Under the pieces are notes generated by a model. That model was not told the DNA's origin. It worked only from the letters and a program-made list of their open reading frames with translations, and ran no database searches. Below, one piece after another: positions 9,047-17,506 of a stretch of DNA of 64,000 nt (its first letter is position 1; each line of letters starts with the position of its first letter). A program made the translations under genes and the position numbers. The stretch spans positions 62,001 to 126,000 of the forward strand of contig NZ_JAGQBJ010000005.1 in NCBI RefSeq assembly GCF_024345575.1, written 5' to 3'. Source of the DNA: Cyanobium sp. Morenito 9A2. Lineage in GTDB: Bacteria; Cyanobacteriota; Cyanobacteriia; PCC-6307; Cyanobiaceae.

Positions 9047-10969
9047 GTGGTGCCCTGGGTCCCTGACGCCCTCTCCATTCCTCACTCCCTCCGCTTGAAA
9101 CACCTGATCCGCCAACTGCTCAGCCCACTTCTCGGGACGTTCCTGAGCCGGCAGCCAGCGGCACAGCTGATCCGCGAAACGGCGCGCCGGCAGTGGAAGC
9201 TGCTGGTGGTGAACCTGCTCAGCAGCCTGCTGGAGAGCGCCAGCGAGGGCGCCACCTTCGGGGTGATCTTCCTGGTGGTGGAGCTGCTCTCCAACACGCA
9301 CGCCCCCACGGCGGTCACCTGGGCGAGCAAACCCGTGGTCTCCTGGATTACGGGGGCTCCCGCATGGCTGGCGGGCCTGCCCACCACGCCGCTGTTCCTG
9401 GCTCTGCTCGTTCTGGCGGTCATGCTTCAGCTGGTTCAGAGCCTGACCCGTTACGCGGGGCTGGTGAGCATCGGCTACTTCGCTGCCCGCTGCAAGGCCC
9501 AGGTGACGGCGCGGATCCACAGCCAGATCCTGCGCCTGAGCTACCCCTGCGCCAGCGCCTACCGGGTGGGGGATCTCACCGACTACGCCGCCGGCGGGCC
9601 TGACGCGATCCGTACCCAGATCGAGGCGGCCAGCCAGATCCTGGTGACGACGCTGCTGATCGCGGTCTACCTGGGGATCCTGTTGCGCCTCTCCCCCTGG
9701 CTGCTGCTGGCGGCGGGGGCCCTGGGGGGGCTGATCACCTCGGTGCAGCGGGCGCTGCTGCCGCGGCTGCGGACGGGGGCCCATCAGGTGAGTGGCATCC
9801 AGGCGGAGATCGCCGCCCGGATCACCGAGGACATCCAGGCGCTGCGGCTGCTGCACAGCAGCGGCCAGCGCCAGAGCGCGGATCAGGCGCTGCGCTCGCG
9901 CATGGGCGAGCTGGAGGGCAGCCTGCGGCGCCAGAGCCGCCTGATGAACGTGATCGGTCCGTTCAGCAGTTTCCTGCCGATCGCGGCGATCGCGGTGATG
10001 GGGGGCCTGAGCCTGCTGGTGTTCGGCTCGAAGACCTCCGGGGTGCTGCCGAGCCTGGTCACCTTCGTGCTGGCTTTGCAACGCCTCAATGTGCGCTTTT
10101 CCAGCCTGGCGGGCCTGTTCAACCAGCTGGCCGACAACGCCGGACGAATCGGTCGGCTGAATGCGATCCTCAGTCCCGGCGGCAAGGCTTTCGCCCAAGA
10201 AGGCGGCGTGCCCTTCCTGGGCCTGGGACAGGAGATCCGCCTGGAGCAGGTGCACCTGAGCTACGGGGGCAGCGGCCCCGATGCCCTCAAGGGGATCGAT
10301 CTGGTGATCCCCAAGGGGGCCACCGTGGCCCTGGTCGGACCGAGCGGGGCGGGCAAGAGCTCGATCGCCGATCTGCTGGCGGGGCTCTATGAACCCAGCC
10401 GCGGCCGCGTGCTGATCGATGGCCAGGATCTTCGCGCCCTGGAGCTGGGCAGCTGGCAGCAACGCCTGGGGGTGGTGAGCCAGGACACCTTCCTGTTCAA
10501 CCTTTCCCTGGCGGAGAACATCGCCTTCGGCACCCCCGGAGCCAGCCGCGAGCAGGTCCGGGCGGCGGCGGCGGTGGCCCATGCGGCGAGCTTCATCGAG
10601 GCGCTGCCCGAGGGCTTCGACACGATCGTGGGGGAGCGCGGCTTCCGGCTCAGCGGCGGCCAGCGCCAGCGCATCGCCCTGGCCCGGGCGATCCTGCGCC
10701 AGCCGGAGCTGCTGATCCTCGATGAGGCCACCAGTGCGCTCGATTCCGAAAGCGAGCGGCTGGTGCAGGATGCGCTCGAGGCCCTTGATGGCCGCATCAC
10801 CAAGCTGGTGATCGCCCACCGTCTCGGCACTGTGATCCAGGCCGATCGGATCGTGGTACTGGAAGCGGGGCAGATCGTGGAGCAGGGCAACCACGGGGAT
10901 TTGAGCGCCCGGCAAGGGAGCCTGTACCAGCAGCTGTGGCTCAATCAGGTGGGGGCTGGGGTGGGGTGA
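9047..10969 (+). CDS. ABC transporter, fused membrane and ATPase domains (MsbA-like exporter)
   Basis: 640 residues from the GTG at 9047; a TTG at 9095 (MKHLIRQLL) may be the real start. The N-terminal half is a six-helix type IV exporter domain. The C-terminal half has Walker A GPSGAGKSS (about 431-439), Q-loop VVSQDTFLFN, signature LSGGQRQR (about 535), Walker B LLILDEATSALD (about 555) and the switch His in IAHRLGT. Such half-transporters work as dimers and export lipids, lipid-linked oligosaccharides or peptides. Since no Wzx flippase is seen in this window, it may move lipid-linked sugar, but that is inference. Confidence 0.9.
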   Translation: MVPWVPDALSIPHSLRLKHLIRQLLSPLLGTFLSRQPAAQLIRETARRQWKLLVVNLLSSLLESASEGATFGVIFLVVELLSNTHAPTAVTWASKPVVSWITGAPAWLAGLPTTPLFLALLVLAVMLQLVQSLTRYAGLVSIGYFAARCKAQVTARIHSQILRLSYPCASAYRVGDLTDYAAGGPDAIRTQIEAASQILVTTLLIAVYLGILLRLSPWLLLAAGALGGLITSVQRALLPRLRTGAHQVSGIQAEIAARITEDIQALRLLHSSGQRQSADQALRSRMGELEGSLRRQSRLMNVIGPFSSFLPIAAIAVMGGLSLLVFGSKTSGVLPSLVTFVLALQRLNVRFSSLAGLFNQLADNAGRIGRLNAILSPGGKAFAQEGGVPFLGLGQEIRLEQVHLSYGGSGPDALKGIDLVIPKGATVALVGPSGAGKSSIADLLAGLYEPSRGRVLIDGQDLRALELGSWQQRLGVVSQDTFLFNLSLAENIAFGTPGASREQVRAAAAVAHAASFIEALPEGFDTIVGERGFRLSGGQRQRIALARAILRQPELLILDEATSALDSESERLVQDALEALDGRITKLVIAHRLGTVIQADRIVVLEAGQIVEQGNHGDLSARQGSLYQQLWLNQVGAGVG

Positions 10970-11015
10970 GGCTCACCACCCGATATCGTCATCAAAAGAG
11001 GGAGCGCAAGAGGAG

Positions 11016-11237
11016 ATGCGCACGATCGTCGATCTGCCTGAGCCTGAGCGGGAGGAGCTGGATGCCCAGTGCCGTCAGCGCGGTCTTTCGAGGGCGGCCG
11101 CCCTGCGGGAGGCCTTGAAGCTTTGGCTCCAGCACCAGCAACCCAGGCATGAGAAGGTAAAGCGCCTCTGGCACGACCGACCCGCTGACGCCCTGACCCT
11201 GCAGGAGGCCCTACGGCAGGAGTGGATCGATCGCTGA
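11016..11237 (+). CDS. Ribbon-helix-helix type antitoxin
   Basis: A 73-residue protein starting MRTIVDLPEPEREELDAQC and continuing LSRAAALREALKLWLQ. This is the beta-strand plus two-helix layout of RHH antitoxins, with a charged C-terminal tail (HDRPADALTLQEALRQEW) that would wrap the toxin. A purine-rich AAGAGGAG lies just before the ATG. Its stop is directly followed by the start of a PIN-domain toxin, the standard antitoxin-toxin order. The antitoxin looks intact while its toxin is internally deleted. Confidence 0.75.
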   Translation: MRTIVDLPEPEREELDAQCRQRGLSRAAALREALKLWLQHQQPRHEKVKRLWHDRPADALTLQEALRQEWIDR

Positions 11238-11501
11238 ATGCTTTTGCTCGACACCAACAGCCTCATCGATGTGCTGCGCGGCGAACGGCCCAGCCTGGCC
11301 TGGCTGGAGAGTTTCCTGCGACTGCCTCTCGATCACAGCATCGCCAGGGAAAGCGTGCTCCTCAGGCAGAGCCTTGAGCTGAAGGTGCCTGATGCGATCA
11401 TCCTGGCTACGGCCACCGTGCATGGGCTCACCTTGGCGACCCGCAACGTGCGGGTTTTCCCCTTGACGCTCCAGAACGTGGTTCATCCCTACGCGCTTTG
11501 A
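11238..11501 (+). pseudogene. PIN-domain toxin with internal deletion
   Basis: The 87-residue reading frame begins with a good PIN N-terminus (LLLDTNSLIDVLRGERPS, first catalytic Asp at residue 5). It then jumps straight to the C-terminal part (PLDHSIARES, DAIILATATVHGLTLATRNVR). Full PIN toxins of this type are about 130 residues. The missing 40-45 residues normally hold the second acidic residue (the S-x-x-x-x-E helix). The last acidic position after TRNVR is Val instead of Asp/Glu. The frame is open, but the active site should be destroyed. It abuts the RHH antitoxin (TGA-ATG). Confidence 0.65.
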
Positions 11502-12005
11502 TGGCTGGGGCGGCCCTCGCTGGCCGCCTCAGCAAGCTGGTGATCGGCCGCCGCCGCGCGATCGTGGAGCAGAGCAGCCGCAAGGATCTGAACGCCCGCG
11601 GGAGAGCCCGTACCGCCAGGTGCGGCTCGATCAGGCGGGGGATGGGGTGGGATCGGTCCTGTTCGCTTCTGGTCAGTGGTGTGCCGCGGATCCATGGAGC
11701 CAGCCCGACCCGGGGTGCCCGCCCGCCGCACGCTCGCGGTTGCTGCGATCAAGCGCCGGGGTAAGGCGGGGATCGATCGGGCTCTCCCATGCGGCCCTGT
11801 GCATCTGAACAAGCGCCACCGGCCGCCGGCTGTGATCCCTTCCGAGCAGGAGTACAGGGGGAAGCGGGATCAGCCAGGACAGCAACCCCGTGGCGAAACG
11901 AACACTCTGGCCTGGCTGCTGAGCCGTCCCCCCAGTGGCTGCCGATCACCAGCTGAAATCGCTGCCGAGCTCGCCGCCGAGCGGGCTTGGGGATCGCCTT
12001 TCTTA
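11502..12005 (+). other. Gene-poor stretch with a possible antitoxin remnant
   Basis: No convincing complete gene is visible. Just before 12006 one frame reads TLAWLLSRPPSG, then SPAEIAAELAAERAWGS, resembling the tail of small antitoxins paired with PIN toxins. That would fit the damaged PIN gene downstream, but the N-terminal part cannot be recognised and I treat it as a possible relic only. The rest of the stretch shows nothing I can support. Confidence 0.3.
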
Positions 12006-12393
12006 ATGCCAGCGCCCCCGCTACCTGATCGAAGACCAGGAGACCTTTTCGGGCCGCTGCCGGGGCCTGCTTGCCGATCCGGTCGAGCGACAGGTGGAGG
12101 CGCCGCTTGGAGGGAGACGGCTCCGCTGGCTTGAATGCCGCGGAGCTCCGCTCAAACGGGTTGATCAGCAGGCCCTTGGGCGTTTTGATGCCTTCGTTGC
12201 CAGGCTGGGTCTGCATGGGGTGGAACGTTCCCGAGCGCTGGTGGTAACCGCGATTGAGCGGAGGATGAGTGACGGCCTGTTCAGACCCGACGCCCTGCAA
12301 GCGGCCTGTTGCCAGCGGTTGGGGCAGGGCAGGGTCTGGATGCTCCCCGGGGATGCGGTGGTCCAGGGGCTGAAGGTGAGGCTGCTGGCTTGA
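12006..12393 (+). pseudogene. Relic of a second PIN-domain toxin
   Basis: Reading from about 12019, the frame gives RYLIEDQETFSGRCRGLLAD, then WLECRGAPLK, FDAFVARLGL and PDALQAACCQRLG ending in VVQGLKVRLLA. This matches the order of a VapC-like PIN domain: a Y-L-I-E-D segment after the first strand, the LEC helix with the conserved acidic residue, PDALQAA, and the GD..F...GL tail. The usual opening (start Met, first strand and first catalytic Asp) is lost: an ATG at 12006 is out of frame with the rest, and an in-frame TAA precedes 12007. An N-terminal deletion or frameshift is the simplest reading. Confidence 0.5.
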
Positions 12394-12544
12394 TGGGGGG
12401 ACACGTGCGCTTGAATCCGGGGGCGAGCAGCTGGTGCAGGAAGCGCTCGGAGCATGGAGGGAGGGTGGCGAACTCAGAACGTCGCCCCAACGATGGAGGC
12501 GCCGGCAGCAAGTCTTGGAACCGTCTCCAGCCCTGCCCCCATCG

Positions 12545-13546
12545 ATGAGCCTGGTATCTGTTGTGATCCCTACGCTCAACCGCCTTCCCCTGCTGCAGGC
12601 CACGGTGGCTTCTGTGCAGGCACAGGTGTACGGCGCCTGGGAACTGGTGATTGTGGACGATGGCTCCAGTGACGGCACCACGGCCTGGGTGAGCGCTGAG
12701 CGCGCCAGGGATCCAAGGATCCGGCTGGTTGAGCGCTCCTCCCTTCGGTCCGAGACCCATGGGGCGCAGGTTTGCCGCAATCTGGGCCTCCAGCAGGTCA
12801 ACGGAGAGGTCGTACTGTTTCTTGATTCCGATGATCTACTCGCTCCTGATTGCCTCCACCGCCGCCAGCAAGTTCTGCAAAAAGAGCGAAGCCTTGATGC
12901 AGTTGTGGGGCAAGCCGGATACTTTCAAGACCAGCCTTTTGATCTAGGAATCGACAAGATCTGGGGCAATCTTGATCCGGAAGAGGGAGATCTCGACCGG
13001 TTCCTGGCCCATGCCATTCCCTGGCAGACCAGCGGCCCGCTCTGGCGCCGAGAGGCTCTGAATTGCATCGGCCCCTGGGACGAGAGGCTCCAACATGTCG
13101 GGCACGACCACGAATTCCACGTCCGCGCCCTCTGCCGCGGCGTGCGCTTCCGAAAGCTGGCAGGTGTTGACTACTTCTGGCGTGTTCCCCGCAATGATTC
13201 CCTCAGCTCGCTGGAGTCCTTCAAGCTCCGCCACCGTGATGGCGGCATGATCACGGCCTACCGGGCCATCATCGCCGAGGTAATGGGCAACGGCTGCAGC
13301 ACGTCTCTGCGGGAGGCCGTGATGGCGCGGGAAGTGATTCGCCTGATGATGGACTGCCGAAACTTCGGCGGATCAGCACAATGCTGCGAACAAGGCCTGC
13401 TCGATGCCGCCCAGCGCGGACTGCTTCCTGCCTGGAAACTCGTCGCCAGCCGGGTGCTACTCCGCTGCTGGTGGCGGATCGGCGGCCGTCTGCCGGCGAT
13501 GGCACTGCTCAACCGCCTGGCAGGGGAGGCGGTGGCCTCCCGATGA
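12545..13546 (+). CDS. Family 2 glycosyltransferase
   Basis: 333 residues. The N-terminal GT-A fold is clear: SVVIPTLNRLPLLQATVASV, IVDDGSSDGT and the metal-binding LFLDSDDLLAP (DxD-type). A GWDE-like acceptor segment follows (IGPWDERLQHVGHDHEF). GT2 enzymes add sugars from nucleotide donors at the cytoplasmic face; the specific sugar cannot be told. I chose ATG at 12545; the frame is open upstream but without family similarity. Its stop overlaps the glf start (ATGA), tying it to galactofuranose metabolism by context only. Confidence 0.88.
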   Translation: MSLVSVVIPTLNRLPLLQATVASVQAQVYGAWELVIVDDGSSDGTTAWVSAERARDPRIRLVERSSLRSETHGAQVCRNLGLQQVNGEVVLFLDSDDLLAPDCLHRRQQVLQKERSLDAVVGQAGYFQDQPFDLGIDKIWGNLDPEEGDLDRFLAHAIPWQTSGPLWRREALNCIGPWDERLQHVGHDHEFHVRALCRGVRFRKLAGVDYFWRVPRNDSLSSLESFKLRHRDGGMITAYRAIIAEVMGNGCSTSLREAVMAREVIRLMMDCRNFGGSAQCCEQGLLDAAQRGLLPAWKLVASRVLLRCWWRIGGRLPAMALLNRLAGEAVASR

Positions 13547-14673
13547 CCCGCACCGCAAGGGTGCTCGTGGTGGGTGCCGGCTTCTCCGGTGCCGTCGTGG
13601 CCCGAGAGCTGGCGGAGGCAGGCCATGACGTGCTGGTGATTGATGCCCGCGACCATCTCGCCGGTAATTGCCACACTGAACGGGATGAGGACACAGCTGT
13701 GCTCGTTCACCGCTACGGCCCCCACATCTTCAACACAAACAACGAGATGGTGTGGTGCTACATGCAGCGCTTTGGCACCTGGATGCCCTACACCAATCGG
13801 GTGAAGGCGTCGATCCCCAAAGGCATCTACAGCCTCCCGATCAACCTGCATACAATCAACCAGTTCTACGGACTGCGATTACATCCCAAGGAGGCCCGCA
13901 CCTTTCTGGCCAGTCGGGCAAGCCGGGAGTACCCCGAACCAACTAACTTTGAGGAGCAAGCACTCAGCCTCATTGGGGAGGAGCTCTACGGAGCCTTCTT
14001 TTATGGCTACACGCGCAAACAATGGGGCTGCGAACCAAAGGAACTACCGGCCTCGATCCTCAAGCGCATTCCCGTTCGATTCAACTACAACGACAACTAC
14101 TACGCCACCCGGCACCAGGGCTTACCGCTGGAGGGCTACACCGAGGTGATCCGACGCATCCTCGATCACCCCGCCATCACGGTGGAATTGAACACAGATT
14201 GGGAGCCAGCGATGAAAGGAGTCTTTCGCCACGTGGTGTACACCGGCCTGATCGATCAGTTCTTCGGCTGTGAGGCCGGTGCCCTGGGCTATCGCACCGT
14301 GTTCTGGACGTGCAGCGGCGGCGTGGGTGATCTGCAGGGCAACGCCGTGATCAACCATTGCGATCTGGCTGACGCCTTCACCCGGGTGCATGAGCACAAG
14401 CATTTTGCCCCCTGGGAAGAACACGAGCGTTCGCTGTTGTTCACTGAGTACAGCAAGGAAACCGAGACAGGCGACATTCCCTATTACCCCAAGCGCCTGG
14501 CACCGGATCTGGAGCTCCTGGCCACCTATCAAATCCGGGCGGCACAGGAGCCGAACGTGACCTTCCTCGGCCGCCTGGCCACCTACCGCTACCTGAACAT
14601 GGATGCGGTGGTGGCCGAAGCGCTGGAGCGGGCACCGTTGATCCTGCGACAGCTGGGGCGCCCAGCGGCATGA
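13543..14673 (+). CDS. glf: UDP-galactopyranose mutase
   Basis: 376 residues. It has an N-terminal FAD-binding motif VVGAGFSGAVVARELAEAG, then GNCHTE, YGPHIFNTNNEMVW, FYGYTRKQWG and the YNDNYYATRHQGLPLEGYT region containing the substrate-binding residues of Glf. It interconverts UDP-galactopyranose and UDP-galactofuranose, so the polymer made here probably contains galactofuranose. The start overlaps the preceding GT2 stop by four bases and its stop overlaps the next gene (ATGA). Cytosolic flavoprotein; length is normal. Confidence 0.96.
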   Translation: MTRTARVLVVGAGFSGAVVARELAEAGHDVLVIDARDHLAGNCHTERDEDTAVLVHRYGPHIFNTNNEMVWCYMQRFGTWMPYTNRVKASIPKGIYSLPINLHTINQFYGLRLHPKEARTFLASRASREYPEPTNFEEQALSLIGEELYGAFFYGYTRKQWGCEPKELPASILKRIPVRFNYNDNYYATRHQGLPLEGYTEVIRRILDHPAITVELNTDWEPAMKGVFRHVVYTGLIDQFFGCEAGALGYRTVFWTCSGGVGDLQGNAVINHCDLADAFTRVHEHKHFAPWEEHERSLLFTEYSKETETGDIPYYPKRLAPDLELLATYQIRAAQEPNVTFLGRLATYRYLNMDAVVAEALERAPLILRQLGRPAA

Positions 14674-15824
14674 AGGCGGTGCGGCCCCTGCTGGTGTGGT
14701 TCGCCAACAGTCATGAGCACTCGCTCCACTACCTCAAGTTTGGCCTGATGCAGATGGCGCGGCAGGGCGAGATCTGCCTGGAGGAGAGAAACACAGCAAC
14801 AGCGCACGACTGGCTGCCGCAGGATCTCCGCCAGCGCTCCTACCGCAGGATCGTGCTGCTCGGTGTGCAGTGGGGCGGGCAACGGCGGCTGGTGGCGGTG
14901 GACGGGGAAGATTCTCCGTTCCAGCTCTCGGATCTGATTGAGCGGGTGGATCGCTACTACACCTGCACCTATTGTCCGTTCCTCTTCCAGGAGCAGCAGT
15001 TTCGCATTGCGCTGCCCTGGCAGAGCGACGCGGAGATTCGGCCCTATCGCCAGCGCTTCGGTTCACTTGTGAACCGCTATGGGGATCAGTTCCACAAGGT
15101 GCGCCCCTGGGCACCGATCGGCCCCGATCTGGAGTGCTCCCAGCCCCAGCGGAGTTGGTCAGAACGAAAGCTCGGCAACCTGCGCCACAAGCTGCAGCTG
15201 CGCTGGTGCGGCACGCTGGACTGGCAGCCCCAGCTTGAACGCTTCTCAGCACGCTGGGAGCACATCAAGGCGCTTCGCACCGAGGCCCCCACGGTGGATG
15301 TGGTCCTGCTTGACTCCCTCTGGGGCTGGCCGCGGCATCGCATCGCCCTGCACAGCCAGCTGGCCAACCTGGCGGCGCAGGGCTACGGGATCCGGTCGCA
15401 GCTGAACCACCGTGAGCCCGAGGCCGATGAGCTGGGTGATGCGCCTGCTCCGGATCCCGCCGATTTCCCCATGCAAGTGGGCGAACCCATCGGGGAAAAC
15501 TATGAACAGCTGCTGGCGCAATCGCGGTTGGGTGCATTCGCAACCGGGTTTCACTATGGCTGGCGCAGCATCGTGACCTTGGCCTGGGCCCTGGGCTTGA
15601 AGACCTTGCAGGACCCCTTCACCTACACCTTTCTGTACGATCCGGCCCCGTTTCAGCAGCGGCTGGGGCCTGAGGGCTGGCAGGGGTTGAGCGCTGCTCT
15701 CGATGGGGCGCGCATGGAGGATTGCACGGAACGGAAACGCCGCTGGGAGCATTTTGATCACGTGGCGGCACCAGAACGCCTGGCGGCGATCATTGTTGAA
15801 ACGACTTTGAAAGAGCTGAGCTAG
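14670..15824 (+). CDS. Unassigned protein, possible GT-B glycosyltransferase, coupled to glf
   Basis: 384 residues, no family recognised with confidence. The N-terminus (RPLLVWFANSHEHSLHYLKF) and the C-terminal third (SRLGAFATGFHYGWRSIVTLAWALGLKTL) resemble the second Rossmann domain of GT-B transferases, where a small-residue/G-x-x-S pattern binds the donor. A middle segment reads DVVLLDSLWGWPRHRIALHSQL. It begins inside the glf stop (ATGA), so the two are surely co-translated. A galactofuranosyltransferase would fit the position, but this is inference. No signal peptide or membrane segment is seen. Confidence 0.55.
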   Translation: MKAVRPLLVWFANSHEHSLHYLKFGLMQMARQGEICLEERNTATAHDWLPQDLRQRSYRRIVLLGVQWGGQRRLVAVDGEDSPFQLSDLIERVDRYYTCTYCPFLFQEQQFRIALPWQSDAEIRPYRQRFGSLVNRYGDQFHKVRPWAPIGPDLECSQPQRSWSERKLGNLRHKLQLRWCGTLDWQPQLERFSARWEHIKALRTEAPTVDVVLLDSLWGWPRHRIALHSQLANLAAQGYGIRSQLNHREPEADELGDAPAPDPADFPMQVGEPIGENYEQLLAQSRLGAFATGFHYGWRSIVTLAWALGLKTLQDPFTYTFLYDPAPFQQRLGPEGWQGLSAALDGARMEDCTERKRRWEHFDHVAAPERLAAIIVETTLKELS

Positions 15825-15858
15825 ATTCACTTGTGTTGATTCATAAGATATCCAGAGG

Positions 15859-16620
15859 ATGCAGCGGGTTTTCGGCAGGATGATTCGCCCCTTGCTTCGA
15901 GCGAATGGGTACAGGCTTGAAACCGACTTGCCATGCTTCCTCAACCACGCCACTCCAAAACTGCAGCCAACGCCCTTGATGGCGCTTGCGTTGGCGGAGC
16001 ATTCCCTGACGAGGCCATTTGTCCTGCAGCTTGGCGCCAATGATGGGAAAAGATTTGATTGTCTTCATCCGTTTCTGGAGCATTCATGCTGGAGCGGCTT
16101 GCTTGTTGAAGGCGACCCGATACTGCAGGAGCAACTGAGATTGAACAATCAGCATCGTGAGCCACGAATCAGGACATTGAATTGCGTTGTGGGAGATGGT
16201 GAACCAGCCACCTTCTACTCCCCTCATCCCGACAAGGTCCATGAGCTCCCAGACTGGGCGCTTGGAATCGGTGGATTTGATGCTGACCACATCGATCGCC
16301 ATGCTGTTCATTTCCCTGGGCTGGCTGATTGCTTCACGAAGAGAAGCGTAACAACAATAACCATTAACAATTTGATCAGGAATCATCTTGGGCGCACCCC
16401 TGATGTTCTTTTCATGGATCTGGAGGGATATGATGCCAACATCCTTGAGGCCTTGGACTATGCCAGCTTTTCCCCAAAGATAATCATATTTGAATCGGCG
16501 CATGCAGAACGCTCCCGCATGAACTCCCTGTTCTCCATGCTTGGGGCCAAGGGATACCTGGTTCACTGGGGTCCTGGCGATTCAGTTGCGATGCACGCAT
16601 CAGTGATGGGGTGTCAATGA
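15859..16620 (+). CDS. FkbM-family methyltransferase
   Basis: 253 residues with the SAM-binding motif VLQLGANDGKRFD, an acidic-loop equivalent LLVEGDP, and the family's MDLEGYDANILEAL block followed by IIFESAH. FkbM enzymes O-methylate sugars or natural products; in a polysaccharide cluster a sugar methylation is likely. It starts 34 bases after the previous gene without overlap and is visibly more AT-rich than its neighbours, suggesting separate acquisition. Followed by a gene-poor stretch of nearly 0.9 kb. Confidence 0.85.
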   Translation: MQRVFGRMIRPLLRANGYRLETDLPCFLNHATPKLQPTPLMALALAEHSLTRPFVLQLGANDGKRFDCLHPFLEHSCWSGLLVEGDPILQEQLRLNNQHREPRIRTLNCVVGDGEPATFYSPHPDKVHELPDWALGIGGFDADHIDRHAVHFPGLADCFTKRSVTTITINNLIRNHLGRTPDVLFMDLEGYDANILEALDYASFSPKIIIFESAHAERSRMNSLFSMLGAKGYLVHWGPGDSVAMHASVMGCQ

Positions 16621-17506
16621 TCCAACCATTTCGACAAAGAAAGGGCACATTCATCATGGTTGTGATTTGATTTGGGCTCAGGACTGTACATGTTTGCCAC
16701 GAATCTGATGGCGGGCGTTGTTTCAAATTGATTGGCATGACCACCGTTCCCGTCACGACCTCTCCCTTGCCAGAGCATCCCAGTACTCCCGATGTCAGGT
16801 AGCATTTCATTGATCGTCACGATGGCTGCATGCCTGCTTTGACCATGGCACTCTTGACGCAGCCTGCTGTCTTTCAAGCCGCCTAACATTGCTTTCCACG
16901 GTGGAGATCCTCGCGTTAGGTCTACTCGTTTCTGAACTCATGCGATGGCGAGCCCCCGGGCATCTCCTACCCGCGAGCGGGGCAGGATGGATGATCCTTG
17001 GCTTGGCCAAGCTCGATCCAGGCCCGAGGGGAGAGCCAGCACCTGTTGACAGAGCGCCACAAGCGAGAGTTGGCCGCGATAGAAAGCTTGATACAACGGC
17101 GCGACTTTTTTCTCAAACGTGGTGCTCGTTCGATCACATTCTGCCACGAAAGACCATGGCCAACGCCTTGGGCATCGCCTGATCGGTGTTGCGCCTCCAG
17201 GCTTGAAATGCCGGAAAAACTCTTACATTGAAGGTACCACTACTGAGTGCATGGTGAGCCACGCTTGCAACCCTTGGGAGGCCCGCTACCATGCTGACTT
17301 GATAGTCACTACTTCTTACAGGCCCTTCTATGACATGAAGAAGCGACCTTTCAGTCCGCTCTGGCTTGCATCGAAGCTGGCGGGGTGGTTCTCTCAACGC
17401 TGTCTTGCTCCTCCAAGCGACACATTGCTCGGCCATTTCAGCCAAGTTCCCTGTCATCAATTGTGCCAAGGTCGCTCCAGGTGCCTGACGGCTTGATGGC
17501 GATGGC
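16621..17506. other. Gene-poor stretch of about 0.9 kb
   Basis: I see no reading frame with recognisable protein character on either strand. The composition is less GC-rich than the flanking genes. One plus-strand frame (about 17230-17490) contains a short plausible peptide (HADLIVTTSYRPFYDM) but no family match. It may be the remains of a deleted gene or mobile element; no terminal inverted repeats were noticed. Confidence 0.4.

Noticed and set aside
8999-10915. A 638-residue open frame antisense to the ABC transporter
   Set aside because: Low-complexity Gln/His/Arg-rich translation typical of the GC-rich antisense strand; the plus strand carries all ABC motifs.
11749-12801. A 350-residue minus-strand frame
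   Set aside because: Crosses the GT2 start and the PIN relic antisense; no recognisable motif and poor composition.
16621-17506. Insertion-sequence remnant
   Set aside because: No transposase motif, no terminal inverted repeats and no target duplication could be recognised.
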